NCBI RefSeq assembly: GCF_028867705.1
Contig: NZ_CP066171.1
Coordinates: 496,001-560,000, forward strand
Reading direction: 5' to 3'
DNA length: 64,000 nt
DNA from: Thermoleophilum album
GTDB lineage: Bacteria; Actinomycetota; Thermoleophilia; Solirubrobacterales; Thermoleophilaceae
In this document: positions 16,595-24,623 of the stretch, one piece after another
Numbering within the stretch: the first letter of the stretch is position 1
Layout: every line of letters begins with the position of its first letter
Notes under the pieces: model-generated
Seen by the model: the letters and a program-made list of their open reading frames with translations, nothing else
Database searches by the model: none
Told to the model about the DNA's origin: nothing
Program-made: the position numbers and the translations under genes

Positions 16595-18187
16595 GTGTAC
16601 GCACAGATCGACAGTCCTTCCTGGTTCGAGGTGTTGAGACGGCGCTGGCCGTTGGTATTCGTCGTCGCGCTCGTCGTCGGGATCGCGGCGGCGATCTTCG
16701 CGCTCGCCGCGCGCGACCACTACGAGTCGACGGCGAAGCTGCTCTTCCGTCAGACGATCGGTCCCGAGCAGAACGCGTTCGGCTTGCTGCCGACAGCGCC
16801 GGACGTCAACAAGCTCGCGCGCGACTTCGAGCAGCTTGTGCGCTCGCGGGACGTCGCTGCGGCGGCGGCCGAAGAGCTCGGTCGCCGCGGCGTGACCGCG
16901 ACGCCCGAGAGCGTGGCTCGCGACGTCAGCGTGACCGGCGGTCGCGACAGCGACGTCATCACGATCACCGCGCGGGCGGACACCGCCGAGGGCGCCGCTC
17001 TGCTCGCCAACGCTTACGCGCGCAGCGCACAACGGTTCGCCGGTGCTGCCGAGCGCCGGGCGGCGCGACGGCTGGCGCGGCTCGTGCGGGCCGAGTTGCG
17101 TAACGCGTCACGGCGCCGTTCGGCGGCGACGACGCAGCGGCTAGCTACCTACCTCGAGCGGCTCGAGTTCCTTGCCGCCGGCGACAACGCCACGCCGCGC
17201 TTGATCCAGCGCGGCTTCGTTCCCAGCGGGAAGGCGGGTGACCCGCTGCAAACGGTCGTTCTCGGCCTGATCTTCGGTGCGATCCTCGGCTCGGGTCTCG
17301 CGCTCGTGCGCGAGCAAACCGATAGGCGTTTGCGTCGCAGCGAGGACGTCGTGGCGGTGCTCGGCACGCCGGTGCTGACGACGGTGCCCGCTTCCCGCGA
17401 ACTGCACCGTGGCGGGCCGCTCGGACTGCTCGCCCCCACCGTGGCCGAAGCTTTCCGTGTCCTCGACGCGAACCTGCGCTACGTCGATGGTCGTCCGATC
17501 GCCGCGCTCGCCGTCTGCTCGCAAGCCCGCGGCGAGGGTCGCAGCACCGTAGCCTGGAATCTGGCGCTCGCCGCCGCACGGTCCGGCTTGCGGGTGGCCC
17601 TCGTCGAGGGCGACATGCGACACCCGGTGCTCGCTCGCCGGCACGGTCTTCACGGCGTGCCCGGGCTGATGCAGGTGTTGCGCGGTGAGCGATCGCCGCT
17701 CGAGGTGCTGCAAGCCGTCACCCTGCCGAGCGACGTGGGTTCGGCCGAGCAGGCGGGCTCGCTGCACGTGCTCGTGGCCGGCGGCAACCCACCGGATCCG
17801 TGGAGCTTGCTGCAAGGGTCTGCGGCCGGGCCGATCCTCGACGTCCTGCGCGGCAGCCACGACCTCGTGGTGGTCGACACGCCGCCGCTCGGTCGCTTCC
17901 CCGACGCGCTCGCGCTGCTGCGCGCGCTCGACGGGGTGCTGGTCGTGGCGCGGATCGGCGAGACAAGAGTCGCCGATGCTGCCCGCCTCAAGGGGCAGCT
18001 CGAGGCACACCGGGTGCGAACGATCGGCGCGGTCGCCAACTGCGGCTCGATCGCCTCCGGCTACACGGTCCAGCCGATCGCTATCGCCGAGGCTGCGGAG
18101 CGGGCGGTGCCGTCGGAAGCGGTACGCGCGCCGTTGCGCGAGCACGCTCGCGGCGGCACCTCCGGGGATTGGTCGAATCACGCCTAG
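16595..18187 (+). CDS. Wzc-like polysaccharide co-polymerase with altered kinase P-loop
   Basis: A 530-residue fusion of a Wzz chain-length domain (membrane helices at about 20-40 and 218-237, with a coiled region between) and a CpsD/Wzc-type cytoplasmic ATPase. The proline motif GTPVLTTVPAS lies at 257-267, Walker A at 309-318, Walker A' VALVEGDMRHP at 334-344 and Walker B LVVVDTPP at 424-431. Walker A reads SQARGEGRST: the invariant P-loop lysine is arginine (R316, codon CGC). The C-terminus has a single tyrosine (Y490) in place of the tyrosine cluster that BY-kinases phosphorylate. It probably still sets chain length with the upstream polymerase, but may not be an active kinase. Start is GTG 16595. 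Confidence 0.85.
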   Translation: MYAQIDSPSWFEVLRRRWPLVFVVALVVGIAAAIFALAARDHYESTAKLLFRQTIGPEQNAFGLLPTAPDVNKLARDFEQLVRSRDVAAAAAEELGRRGVTATPESVARDVSVTGGRDSDVITITARADTAEGAALLANAYARSAQRFAGAAERRAARRLARLVRAELRNASRRRSAATTQRLATYLERLEFLAAGDNATPRLIQRGFVPSGKAGDPLQTVVLGLIFGAILGSGLALVREQTDRRLRRSEDVVAVLGTPVLTTVPASRELHRGGPLGLLAPTVAEAFRVLDANLRYVDGRPIAALAVCSQARGEGRSTVAWNLALAAARSGLRVALVEGDMRHPVLARRHGLHGVPGLMQVLRGERSPLEVLQAVTLPSDVGSAEQAGSLHVLVAGGNPPDPWSLLQGSAAGPILDVLRGSHDLVVVDTPPLGRFPDALALLRALDGVLVVARIGETRVADAARLKGQLEAHRVRTIGAVANCGSIASGYTVQPIAIAEAAERAVPSEAVRAPLREHARGGTSGDWSNHA

Positions 18188-18348
18188 GCGATCGGGCACA
18201 GGCAGCGCCGCCCGAGGTCACCACTCCGCGCAAGCGGCCCGGTGTGTTCGCTTAGGCGGCTGAAGCGCGTGCGCGGGGAGCAGCGCGACCGCGATCGACT
18301 GGATCCTGACGCGCTGGGAGTCGAGCGAGCGGGAACGTGATCTAGCCG

Positions 18349-18377
18349 CGCCGCGGTTCCCGGCGTCCGTCTTTTTT
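18349..18377 (+). terminator. Weak candidate terminator after the Wzc-like gene
   Basis: CGCCG (18349-18353) and CGGCG (18361-18365) can form a 5-base stem with a 7-base loop, followed six bases later by six Ts (18372-18377). The stem is short and the spacing loose, so this is tentative. It lies in the 279-base spacer 18188-18466, which holds no gene. Confidence 0.25.
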
Positions 18378-18409
18378 GGTGCGAGTGGCGTCGAACGAGC
18401 GGTTTGCGA

Positions 18410-18470
18410 CTAGCGGTGCTCGACTAGAAGTGCCGGACTAGCGGTGCCGAGCTAGCCAGTGGCGGTCTAG
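18410..18470. repeat. Degenerate 14-bp tandem repeat with phased CTAG cores
   Basis: CTAG occurs at 18410, 18424, 18438, 18452 and 18467, that is at spacings 14, 14, 14 and 15. The units resemble GACTAGCGGTGCTC. The last unit includes the stop codon of the minus-strand glycosylphosphotransferase. A 12-base copy of the end (TCTAGCCGCGCC, 18466-18477) also occurs at 18341-18352. Confidence 0.6.
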
Positions 18471-19927
18471 CCGCGCCTGGGCCTGTGATGCTCGCCGCTT
18501 TGCCGGCTCAGCACGTACGGCAGGGTGCGCGCGAGAATCTTGATGTCTTGCCAGAGCGACCAGCTCGCGCAGTAGCGATAGTCGATCGCCACCATCTCCT
18601 CGAGCGGCACCCTGCTCGAGCCGAGAATTTGCCACGGACCGGTGATCCCTGGCGCCACGACGTGTCGTGCGCGTTGCCACCCCTTGAAAAACCGGTCCTC
18701 TTCGGGGACGAGGGGGCGTGGTCCGACGAGGCTCATTTCGCCTCGCAAGACGTTCAAGAGCTGTGGCAGCTCGTCGAGCGAGTAGCAGCGCAGAAAGCGC
18801 CCAACCTTAGTTGTGCGGGGGTCATTTGCGATCTTGAAGAGTGGCTCGGCAGCCTGGTTGAGGTCCAGAAGGAGCGGCTTGAGACGGTCGGCGCCTTCGA
18901 CCATCGTTCGGAACTTGAGCATTTGAAATGGGCGCCCTTCCCGGCCGATGCGGATCTGACGGAAGAAGACCGGGCCGCGCGATGTGAGTTTGATCGCGAC
19001 GGCAATCACCAGCATCAGAGGAGCCAGCAAGAGCAGCAACAAACCCGCGACGGTAACGTCGAGGGCCCGTTTAGCGAGCAGGCCACCGCGTCCGGGCCCG
19101 AACTCGCGCAGAGCGATGAGTTCGATCCCGTCGAGTTCGTCTGCAACCGCCCCGACGCCGCTTGCAGCGGCCAGAGGCGCGAAAAGCTCCACGCGCACTC
19201 CGAGCGCATGGCAGTTGCGAACCACTTCTTCGGTCCGCGACAGACCGAGCGAGCGCGCGTCGACCAGAACTCGCTCGATATTCCATTCGGCGACGACGTC
19301 CGCAAGCTCGCTCACCTCGCCAAGCCAGCGGTCGTGTAGCACACGCTCATCGGTCGCAGGTCCAAGCCGTCCCAGCAGCACGAGCCGCGCCCGCTTGCTC
19401 GTACCGAGCTTGCGGCGCACAGCCGCAGACAAGGAGTCGGTACCGATCAAGAGCACGCGCTCTGGTGAGAGCGCACGGCCCATCGCCGCACGGGTGACGA
19501 ACCGCGCGACGACGATCGCCAGTGCCAGGTTTGCCCAGAGGATGAAGAGCTCGCTTCCGTGCCAAGCACCGAGCCCTGCCGCGTAAACGACAAGAACGCT
19601 CACGGCCGCAGCAGCCACTACTTGCGGCACTTCGTCGAGCGTTGGATGGGAGACCACGAGCGGCTCGCGCTTATACAGCCCCAGTGCCTTCAGGCATAGG
19701 AGGACGAGCGGAACGATCGCGACCGCGCTGGTCGCACCGTCCCCGAAGAGCAGCGCTGTTATCGAAAGCGCACTGGCCGCCGCCAGGGCGTCGGCAAGGG
19801 AGAGCGACGCGCGCAAAGCGAGAGCCCGCCGCTCGACGGGCGCACGAAGCCGTCCGCTCGGAAGCGCTACATCTTCCGTTCCGGTCGGCGTTGCCGTGGG
19901 GGCACGGGTGCCGATCGCATCGGTCAT
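18467..19927 (-). CDS. Polyprenyl-phosphate sugar-1-phosphate transferase (first of two)
   Basis: Initiating phosphoglycosyl transferase of the WbaP/WcaJ long monotopic type, 486 residues. Membrane helices lie at about 45-62, 68-84, 105-121 and 125-143; a Rossmann-like domain spans about 155-275; the catalytic bac_transf domain spans 284-480. Key motifs are KRALD (286-290), the re-entrant hydrophobic helix at 291-312, KFRTM (338-342), DELPQL (385-390) and VGPRP (401-405). It moves a hexose- or aminosugar-1-phosphate from a nucleotide sugar to undecaprenyl phosphate, starting repeat-unit synthesis. It lies in a minus-strand group with a glycosidase-like gene and a second transferase of the same kind. 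Confidence 0.93.
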   Translation of the reverse strand: MTDAIGTRAPTATPTGTEDVALPSGRLRAPVERRALALRASLSLADALAAASALSITALLFGDGATSAVAIVPLVLLCLKALGLYKREPLVVSHPTLDEVPQVVAAAAVSVLVVYAAGLGAWHGSELFILWANLALAIVVARFVTRAAMGRALSPERVLLIGTDSLSAAVRRKLGTSKRARLVLLGRLGPATDERVLHDRWLGEVSELADVVAEWNIERVLVDARSLGLSRTEEVVRNCHALGVRVELFAPLAAASGVGAVADELDGIELIALREFGPGRGGLLAKRALDVTVAGLLLLLLAPLMLVIAVAIKLTSRGPVFFRQIRIGREGRPFQMLKFRTMVEGADRLKPLLLDLNQAAEPLFKIANDPRTTKVGRFLRCYSLDELPQLLNVLRGEMSLVGPRPLVPEEDRFFKGWQRARHVVAPGITGPWQILGSSRVPLEEMVAIDYRYCASWSLWQDIKILARTLPYVLSRQSGEHHRPRRG

Positions 19928-19952
19928 AGGGGGCTAGCTCATTCGTAACGCA

Positions 19953-19986
19953 CCGGCAGGGGCGATTCCACCCCTGTTGGCCGTTT
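19953..19986 (+). terminator. Intrinsic terminator-like hairpin read on the plus strand
   Basis: CAGGGG (19957-19962) pairs with CCCCTG (19971-19976); flanking CCGG/TTGG extends the stem to about ten pairs with two G-U. Six Ts follow (19983-19988). No plus-strand gene lies immediately upstream, so any transcript it ends would run antisense through the glycosylphosphotransferase gene. Confidence 0.45.
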
Positions 19987-20033
19987 TTTCGAGCGCGTGC
20001 AGCGTCGACGCTCGGCCCAGCGCCATCTGCCCT

Positions 20034-21353
20034 TTAGCGGCAGCGGCGGGCGTCAGAACGCTTCTTACACCCTTGGAAGTGTGCTGCGATCGCCGCGTAG
20101 GTCTTGAGGATCGGCAGCGGCTTGAACGACTCGCCGCGCATCTTCGTCAGACCCGAGTAGCGGAACAGCATCACCGTTGTGGGGCCGACCGAGTCGTAAC
20201 CTGTACCCCACGTGTACCACTGCACGTGAGTTAGGCGCAGGCGCTTGCGCCACGCTGCTAGGCGGTAGAAGGCCGCGCGCATCCTTTGCGCTTGTCCCTT
20301 CGCTGTCACTTCCATGTAGAAGCGAGCTTGGCGCGGCACCTTGCCCTTGCCTGCCGGCCAGGTGATCTCGGTTACGAGCAGCGGTTTCCGCTTGTCGCCA
20401 GCCCCGTTCATGACCGAGCGGACACGACGCAAGATTTCGGTGGTCTGCCAGGCCGTGCGCGACACCGACTTCGGATCGTTGGTAAACGGATGAACGGCGA
20501 TGGCGTCGAAGTATTTGCGGGCGCCTGCCTGGTAAAGGTCGCGCGCCGCTGTCCACGGGTTGTACGACTGGCCGTGGGCTACCAGCGAGCCGGCGACCAC
20601 TTTGGCTCGGCGGTCGGCCCGCTTGATTGCCGGGTAGGCCAGCTTGAGCAGCCGTGTGTAGCCGCTGGCCCAACGCGCTGCCCGCCAGTGCCAAGGAGCT
20701 GTTTGCTCGTTCCACAGCTGCCAGTAGACGATCGGGTTGCGCGGCACCGAGCGGTTTTGGCTCCAGAACGATCCCTTGCTGCCGTAGCGGCGAACGAGCA
20801 GCTCCATCAGGGCCGCGAAGCGCGGCATGTGCGAGTCAGCCGGCGGGAAGCGACGGCACTCGGGATCGAGCGGCGCGCTCGACGCCCAGCAGGGAGTGCC
20901 GGAGATGTTGAGGATGATCTGCACCCGCGCTCGGCTGGCGCTGCGTACGAGTTTGTCGACGTCGTTCAGCACGTACACGCCTGGCTGCGGCTCGAGCGAG
21001 GCCCAGTCGAACGTCAGGCGTACCGACTCGACCCCCGACCAGGCCATAAGTGCGAACTGCTTGTTTAGAGTCGACTCGCGCACGGGGAACATCTCGGGCG
21101 GGACGACGGTGCCGAAAAAGCCGAACGGCACCTTTCGCTTGGCGGCGTGCGCCGGCAGCGCGCTGGCAAACACAGCCAGCACTGTCGCCGCTACGGCGGC
21201 AAGGTGCAGCAGCCACCGATGGCCGCGCTCCGCACGCGCTGTCGTTGACCACCGAACAGTCTGCGGCGAGGAATGCGCGTAGCGAGGAGCGCGGGGATGC
21301 GGTTGGCGTACGAGACTGAGGGGTGCGGTCTGAACTCGCGGGGCTGGGGGCAT
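20034..21353 (-). CDS. Exported glycoside-hydrolase-like protein (copy 4)
   Basis: A 439-residue protein with a long basic N-terminus, signal segment at about 47-70 (ending AHAAKRKVP, as in copies 1 and 2) and a TIM-barrel glycosidase-like domain. The catalytic glutamates are in YWQLWNEQ (the usual NEP is NEQ) and LLVTEITWPAG. It lies between the two polyprenyl glycosylphosphotransferase genes on the same strand, 44 bases after one and 106 before the other, so it is probably transcribed with them. Close linkage to initiation enzymes points to a dedicated role with the exported polymer, but the substrate is unknown. A start downstream of residue 1 is possible. Confidence 0.73.
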   Translation of the reverse strand: MPPAPRVQTAPLSLVRQPHPRAPRYAHSSPQTVRWSTTARAERGHRWLLHLAAVAATVLAVFASALPAHAAKRKVPFGFFGTVVPPEMFPVRESTLNKQFALMAWSGVESVRLTFDWASLEPQPGVYVLNDVDKLVRSASRARVQIILNISGTPCWASSAPLDPECRRFPPADSHMPRFAALMELLVRRYGSKGSFWSQNRSVPRNPIVYWQLWNEQTAPWHWRAARWASGYTRLLKLAYPAIKRADRRAKVVAGSLVAHGQSYNPWTAARDLYQAGARKYFDAIAVHPFTNDPKSVSRTAWQTTEILRRVRSVMNGAGDKRKPLLVTEITWPAGKGKVPRQARFYMEVTAKGQAQRMRAAFYRLAAWRKRLRLTHVQWYTWGTGYDSVGPTTVMLFRYSGLTKMRGESFKPLPILKTYAAIAAHFQGCKKRSDARRCR

Positions 21354-21397
21354 GTACCCGAACCTAACACGGCAACGGGCTCTGGAGAGCGGTGCAA

Positions 21398-22999
21398 CTA
21401 ATAGGCGCCGGCGCCACGGACGATGGCGGAAAACGTCCGTAGCAAGATCTGCAGGTCCTTCCGGAGCGTGTAGTTCTCGACATATTCGCGCTCGACTGCG
21501 AGGCGTTCCGCGAACGTCAGATCGCCACGCCCGTGGACCTGCATGGGCCCTGTCAGTCCCGGACGCATCAGCAGCCGGAAGCGCTCCGACTCCTTGTAGC
21601 GGTCGACGAGCCAGGTTTCCTCCGGGCGAGGACCGACCAGGCTCATGTCGCCACGCACGACGTTGATCAACTGCGGCAGCTCATCGATCGAGAGCCGCCG
21701 CAACCAGCGTCCGACGCGCGTTACGCGCGGGTCGTTGCGGATCTTGAACACCGGTTCGTCTAGTTCGTCGACGTCGATCAGCTCCTGCAGTCGTTCTTCG
21801 GCGTTGACGCACATGGTGCGGAACTTGAGCATCGTGAACGGCCGCCCGTTCTTGCCCGCGCGGCGCTGTCTGAACAGCACCGGCCCCGGCGAGTCGAGTT
21901 TGATGGCTACGGCGACAACCGCCATCAGCGGTGCGACGAGCAACAGCAACGCGCCGCCCACGGTCAAGTCGATGAGTCGCTTGAGCACCAAGGTCGACCG
22001 CGGGATCGGCCATGTCGCGTACTCGATCAGCGGCAGCTCAGCGACATGCGAGAGCTCGACCGCTGTGCCGAGCATTGTCGGCATCGGCGGAACCACGCTG
22101 AGCTTGCATCCCGACTGCCGGCAGGTGGCAACGACACGCGCGAGCGTTCCTTCGTCGATTTCCTGAGCGGCGATCACGATCCGCTCGATCTCGTACTTAT
22201 TCACCAAGTGGGTGAGATCGTCGACGGTCAATCCGCTCGCGACCACGTGCTTGCTGTCGGCGCCATCGCGCTTCTCGCTGCCGGCAACTGCGCGCGCCTC
22301 GGCGATCGCAGGCGCCCCGGTGTCGCTGCGGGCGAACATCTCGGTGGCGGCGACGTGGCTCTCGCTGCCGTTGGTTCCGTTGCGATCCCAGAGCTCTCCG
22401 TCGCCGATCACCGACCGCACCTGGGCTACGACATCCACGTTGTGGTGGGGTTCCAGCGCCAGCTTGCGGCGGACGCTGCTAGCGAGTGGGCCGTCGCCGA
22501 TCACGAGCGTCCGTTCGGCGCGCACTAGATGCCTCCACAGGGCGCGCGCTGCCGTTCGGGCGGGGAAGGCACCGCCCAGCGCCGCGAAGTACAACGCGAG
22601 CGCGCTCTCGACCCGGATCGTCTGCTCGGGAAGGCCACGCAACAGAAAGAGCGTCGCCGCCGCCGAGACCGTTACCCAGTGGAAGATGCGCGCCACTTCG
22701 TCGCTGGTGCGATGCCAGATCCGCGGATGGTCGCCGTCGTAGAGGCCCTCTAGCTTCGCCACGAGCGCCCAGAGCGGTGCAGTGGCGAGCGACCACAGGG
22801 GGTCCGTCGTACCTTCGATCAGCGTCGCTGTCGCAACCGCAACGAGGAAGACGGCCAAGTCGGCAGCAAAGAGCAGGACACGCCGCAGCGTGTCCTTGCG
22901 CGCCGACAGCGATTGGCGCGCATCCAGGCGGGTAGCGACCGGTAACTGTGGGGCACGGCCAGTCGCCCCCGCACGCGGAACTGTGGGGGCAGTTTCCAC
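21398..22999 (-). CDS. Polyprenyl-phosphate sugar-1-phosphate transferase (second of two)
   Basis: Second WbaP/WcaJ-type initiating transferase, 533 residues. It has four N-terminal helices (about 40-150), a nucleotide-binding-like domain and a C-terminal catalytic domain from KRLID (340-344), with KFRTM, DELPQL and VGPRP motifs intact. Compared with the first copy it has an extra polar insert of about 50 residues near 200-255 (GELWDRNGTN onwards), probably a linker. Two such enzymes in one island suggest two different first sugars or two separate glycans. It heads the minus-strand group that runs to 18467. Confidence 0.93.
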   Translation of the reverse strand: METAPTVPRAGATGRAPQLPVATRLDARQSLSARKDTLRRVLLFAADLAVFLVAVATATLIEGTTDPLWSLATAPLWALVAKLEGLYDGDHPRIWHRTSDEVARIFHWVTVSAAATLFLLRGLPEQTIRVESALALYFAALGGAFPARTAARALWRHLVRAERTLVIGDGPLASSVRRKLALEPHHNVDVVAQVRSVIGDGELWDRNGTNGSESHVAATEMFARSDTGAPAIAEARAVAGSEKRDGADSKHVVASGLTVDDLTHLVNKYEIERIVIAAQEIDEGTLARVVATCRQSGCKLSVVPPMPTMLGTAVELSHVAELPLIEYATWPIPRSTLVLKRLIDLTVGGALLLLVAPLMAVVAVAIKLDSPGPVLFRQRRAGKNGRPFTMLKFRTMCVNAEERLQELIDVDELDEPVFKIRNDPRVTRVGRWLRRLSIDELPQLINVVRGDMSLVGPRPEETWLVDRYKESERFRLLMRPGLTGPMQVHGRGDLTFAERLAVEREYVENYTLRKDLQILLRTFSAIVRGAGAY

Positions 23000-23181
23000 C
23001 GCGAGGTGTTTCTGAAACTAACGCACACACGCGGCTCGTGCCAGGCGACACGGACGTTTGTTCAACAGCGCTTGCCTGGCTGCGCGTTCACCCCGAGTGG
23101 TGGCGCTGCTAGGCGGGTAGCGCTAAGTTCGTCGTAGCGCAGTCGCGCTCTCAACCCTGGCCCCGATCCCGAGCGGAGCCC

Positions 23182-24543
23182 TTGTCCGATCATCCGCCAG
23201 TGCGCTCCCGTCTTGCGCTCGTCTTGCACGAGGGCGAGCTAGGAGGAGCGAACGTCGCGCTGGTGCGCTTGCTGCCTTGGTTGGTTCGGCGTTGGGACGT
23301 CGTTGCCTGGGTTCCCGGGGAGGGAGCTACTGCCGACGCCCTCGAGTCCCGAGGCGCGAGAGTGAAGCGGGTGGCGCGACCGTACGCGTTCAGCTTTCGC
23401 GCGCTGCTGTCGGCGCCGGGAGCGCTAGCCCGCATCCGCGGTGTTCCCCGCTACCGGCGATTGTGGCACCGTTGGGTGCAAACGCACGATCCCGACGTCG
23501 TTCTCTTCAACACTTTGCTGGTGACACCGGAGCTTGCCGACCTTCCGCGGGGCACTCGAGCACTGCGCGCGCTCTACGCCCACGAGCTAGTCGGGCGCGG
23601 CGTCAAGGCGCACGTGGCCCTTGCACTGGCGCGCCGCGCCGACCTCCACATCGCCCCCTCGCGCGCCGTCGCTGCGCGGTTGGCGCGTGCGGGCATATCG
23701 GCCCGTGTCGTCTATCCGGGAGTCGCTGCATCCGCTGTAGGAACATCGACATCGCCAGCGGCGAGCCAGCGCGACACTACTGCGAGTGCACTCGACGTCG
23801 ACGCTGTGCGCGCACCGGAGTCACATGCGATCTCGGCTGTGGCGGAGCGACCACCTGTGGTCGGTTGCGTCGGGACCGTGTGCCCCATCAAGGGCACCGA
23901 CCTTTACCTGGCAACGATCGATGAGCTGCGAAACAGGTTGCGGCGCCGGTTCGTGGCCCGTCTCGTGGGACGCCCGCCGCGCGGCCGCTGGCACCGGTGG
24001 GGTCTGCGCGTCCTGGCGCGCGCTGCTGCTGGGGCGGTGGAGTGCCGCGTGCCGCCGCCGGACGCCGACGACTCGTGGTCGCTGCGCGAGCTGGCCGACC
24101 TCGACGTGCTCGTCGTTCCCTCGCGTGTCGACGCCTGCCCGCTGGTTGTGCTCGAGGCGATGGCGTTGGGGGTACCGGTCGTCGCTTTCGACGTTGGCGG
24201 CATTCGCGAGCAGCTCGGCGGCGAGGGCGCTGGCGTGCTCGTTGCGCCCGGCAACGTTCGGGCACTCGCTAAGGCGGTGGCTGAGCTCATCGACTCGCCG
24301 CGGCGGCGCTACGAACTTGCGGCGCGGGCGCGCTCGCGGCAGCGGCGTCTGTTCAGCCTCGAGCGACAAGCGGAGGCGTTGTCCGCCCTCTTGGCGGGTG
24401 CGTGCGAGCGAAGCGCTCGCCCAGCGGCGCAGCGCGATTCGCGGCGGTCGATCGCAGCTGCATCGGATCCGCTCGTGACAGAGCGGACAGGAGTTCTTGA
24501 GCCGGCGGCCGACGAGCCTGTGCTCGGCCTCCCGACCGATTAG
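23182..24543 (+). CDS. GT4-family glycosyltransferase
   Basis: Cytoplasmic GT-B glycosyltransferase, 453 residues. The N-terminus (ALVLHEGELGGANVALVRLL) and the C-terminal donor-binding phrase VPSRVDACPLVVLEAMALG identify the GT4 family; the first Glu of the E-x7-E motif is Asp here (DACPLVVLE). A variable, low-complexity stretch at about 185-225 separates the two domains. The last 50 residues are not part of the fold. It stands alone on the plus strand, divergent from the second glycosylphosphotransferase (182-base gap) and convergent with the Wzy gene (80-base gap). TTG 23182 is the start I can support. Confidence 0.85.
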   Translation: MSDHPPVRSRLALVLHEGELGGANVALVRLLPWLVRRWDVVAWVPGEGATADALESRGARVKRVARPYAFSFRALLSAPGALARIRGVPRYRRLWHRWVQTHDPDVVLFNTLLVTPELADLPRGTRALRALYAHELVGRGVKAHVALALARRADLHIAPSRAVAARLARAGISARVVYPGVAASAVGTSTSPAASQRDTTASALDVDAVRAPESHAISAVAERPPVVGCVGTVCPIKGTDLYLATIDELRNRLRRRFVARLVGRPPRGRWHRWGLRVLARAAAGAVECRVPPPDADDSWSLRELADLDVLVVPSRVDACPLVVLEAMALGVPVVAFDVGGIREQLGGEGAGVLVAPGNVRALAKAVAELIDSPRRRYELAARARSRQRRLFSLERQAEALSALLAGACERSARPAAQRDSRRSIAAASDPLVTERTGVLEPAADEPVLGLPTD

Positions 24544-24623
24544 TGCGCCGCGGTTCGCGTCCCCGCTCAGCGGCGCGACGGATCCGCCGATGTGTCGCGT
24601 CCGCCCTACTTCTCGATCGTCTA

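Noticed and set aside
24546-24575. Hairpin CGCCGC/GCGGCG between convergent genes as a terminator
   Set aside because: The loop is long and there is no T-run on either strand.
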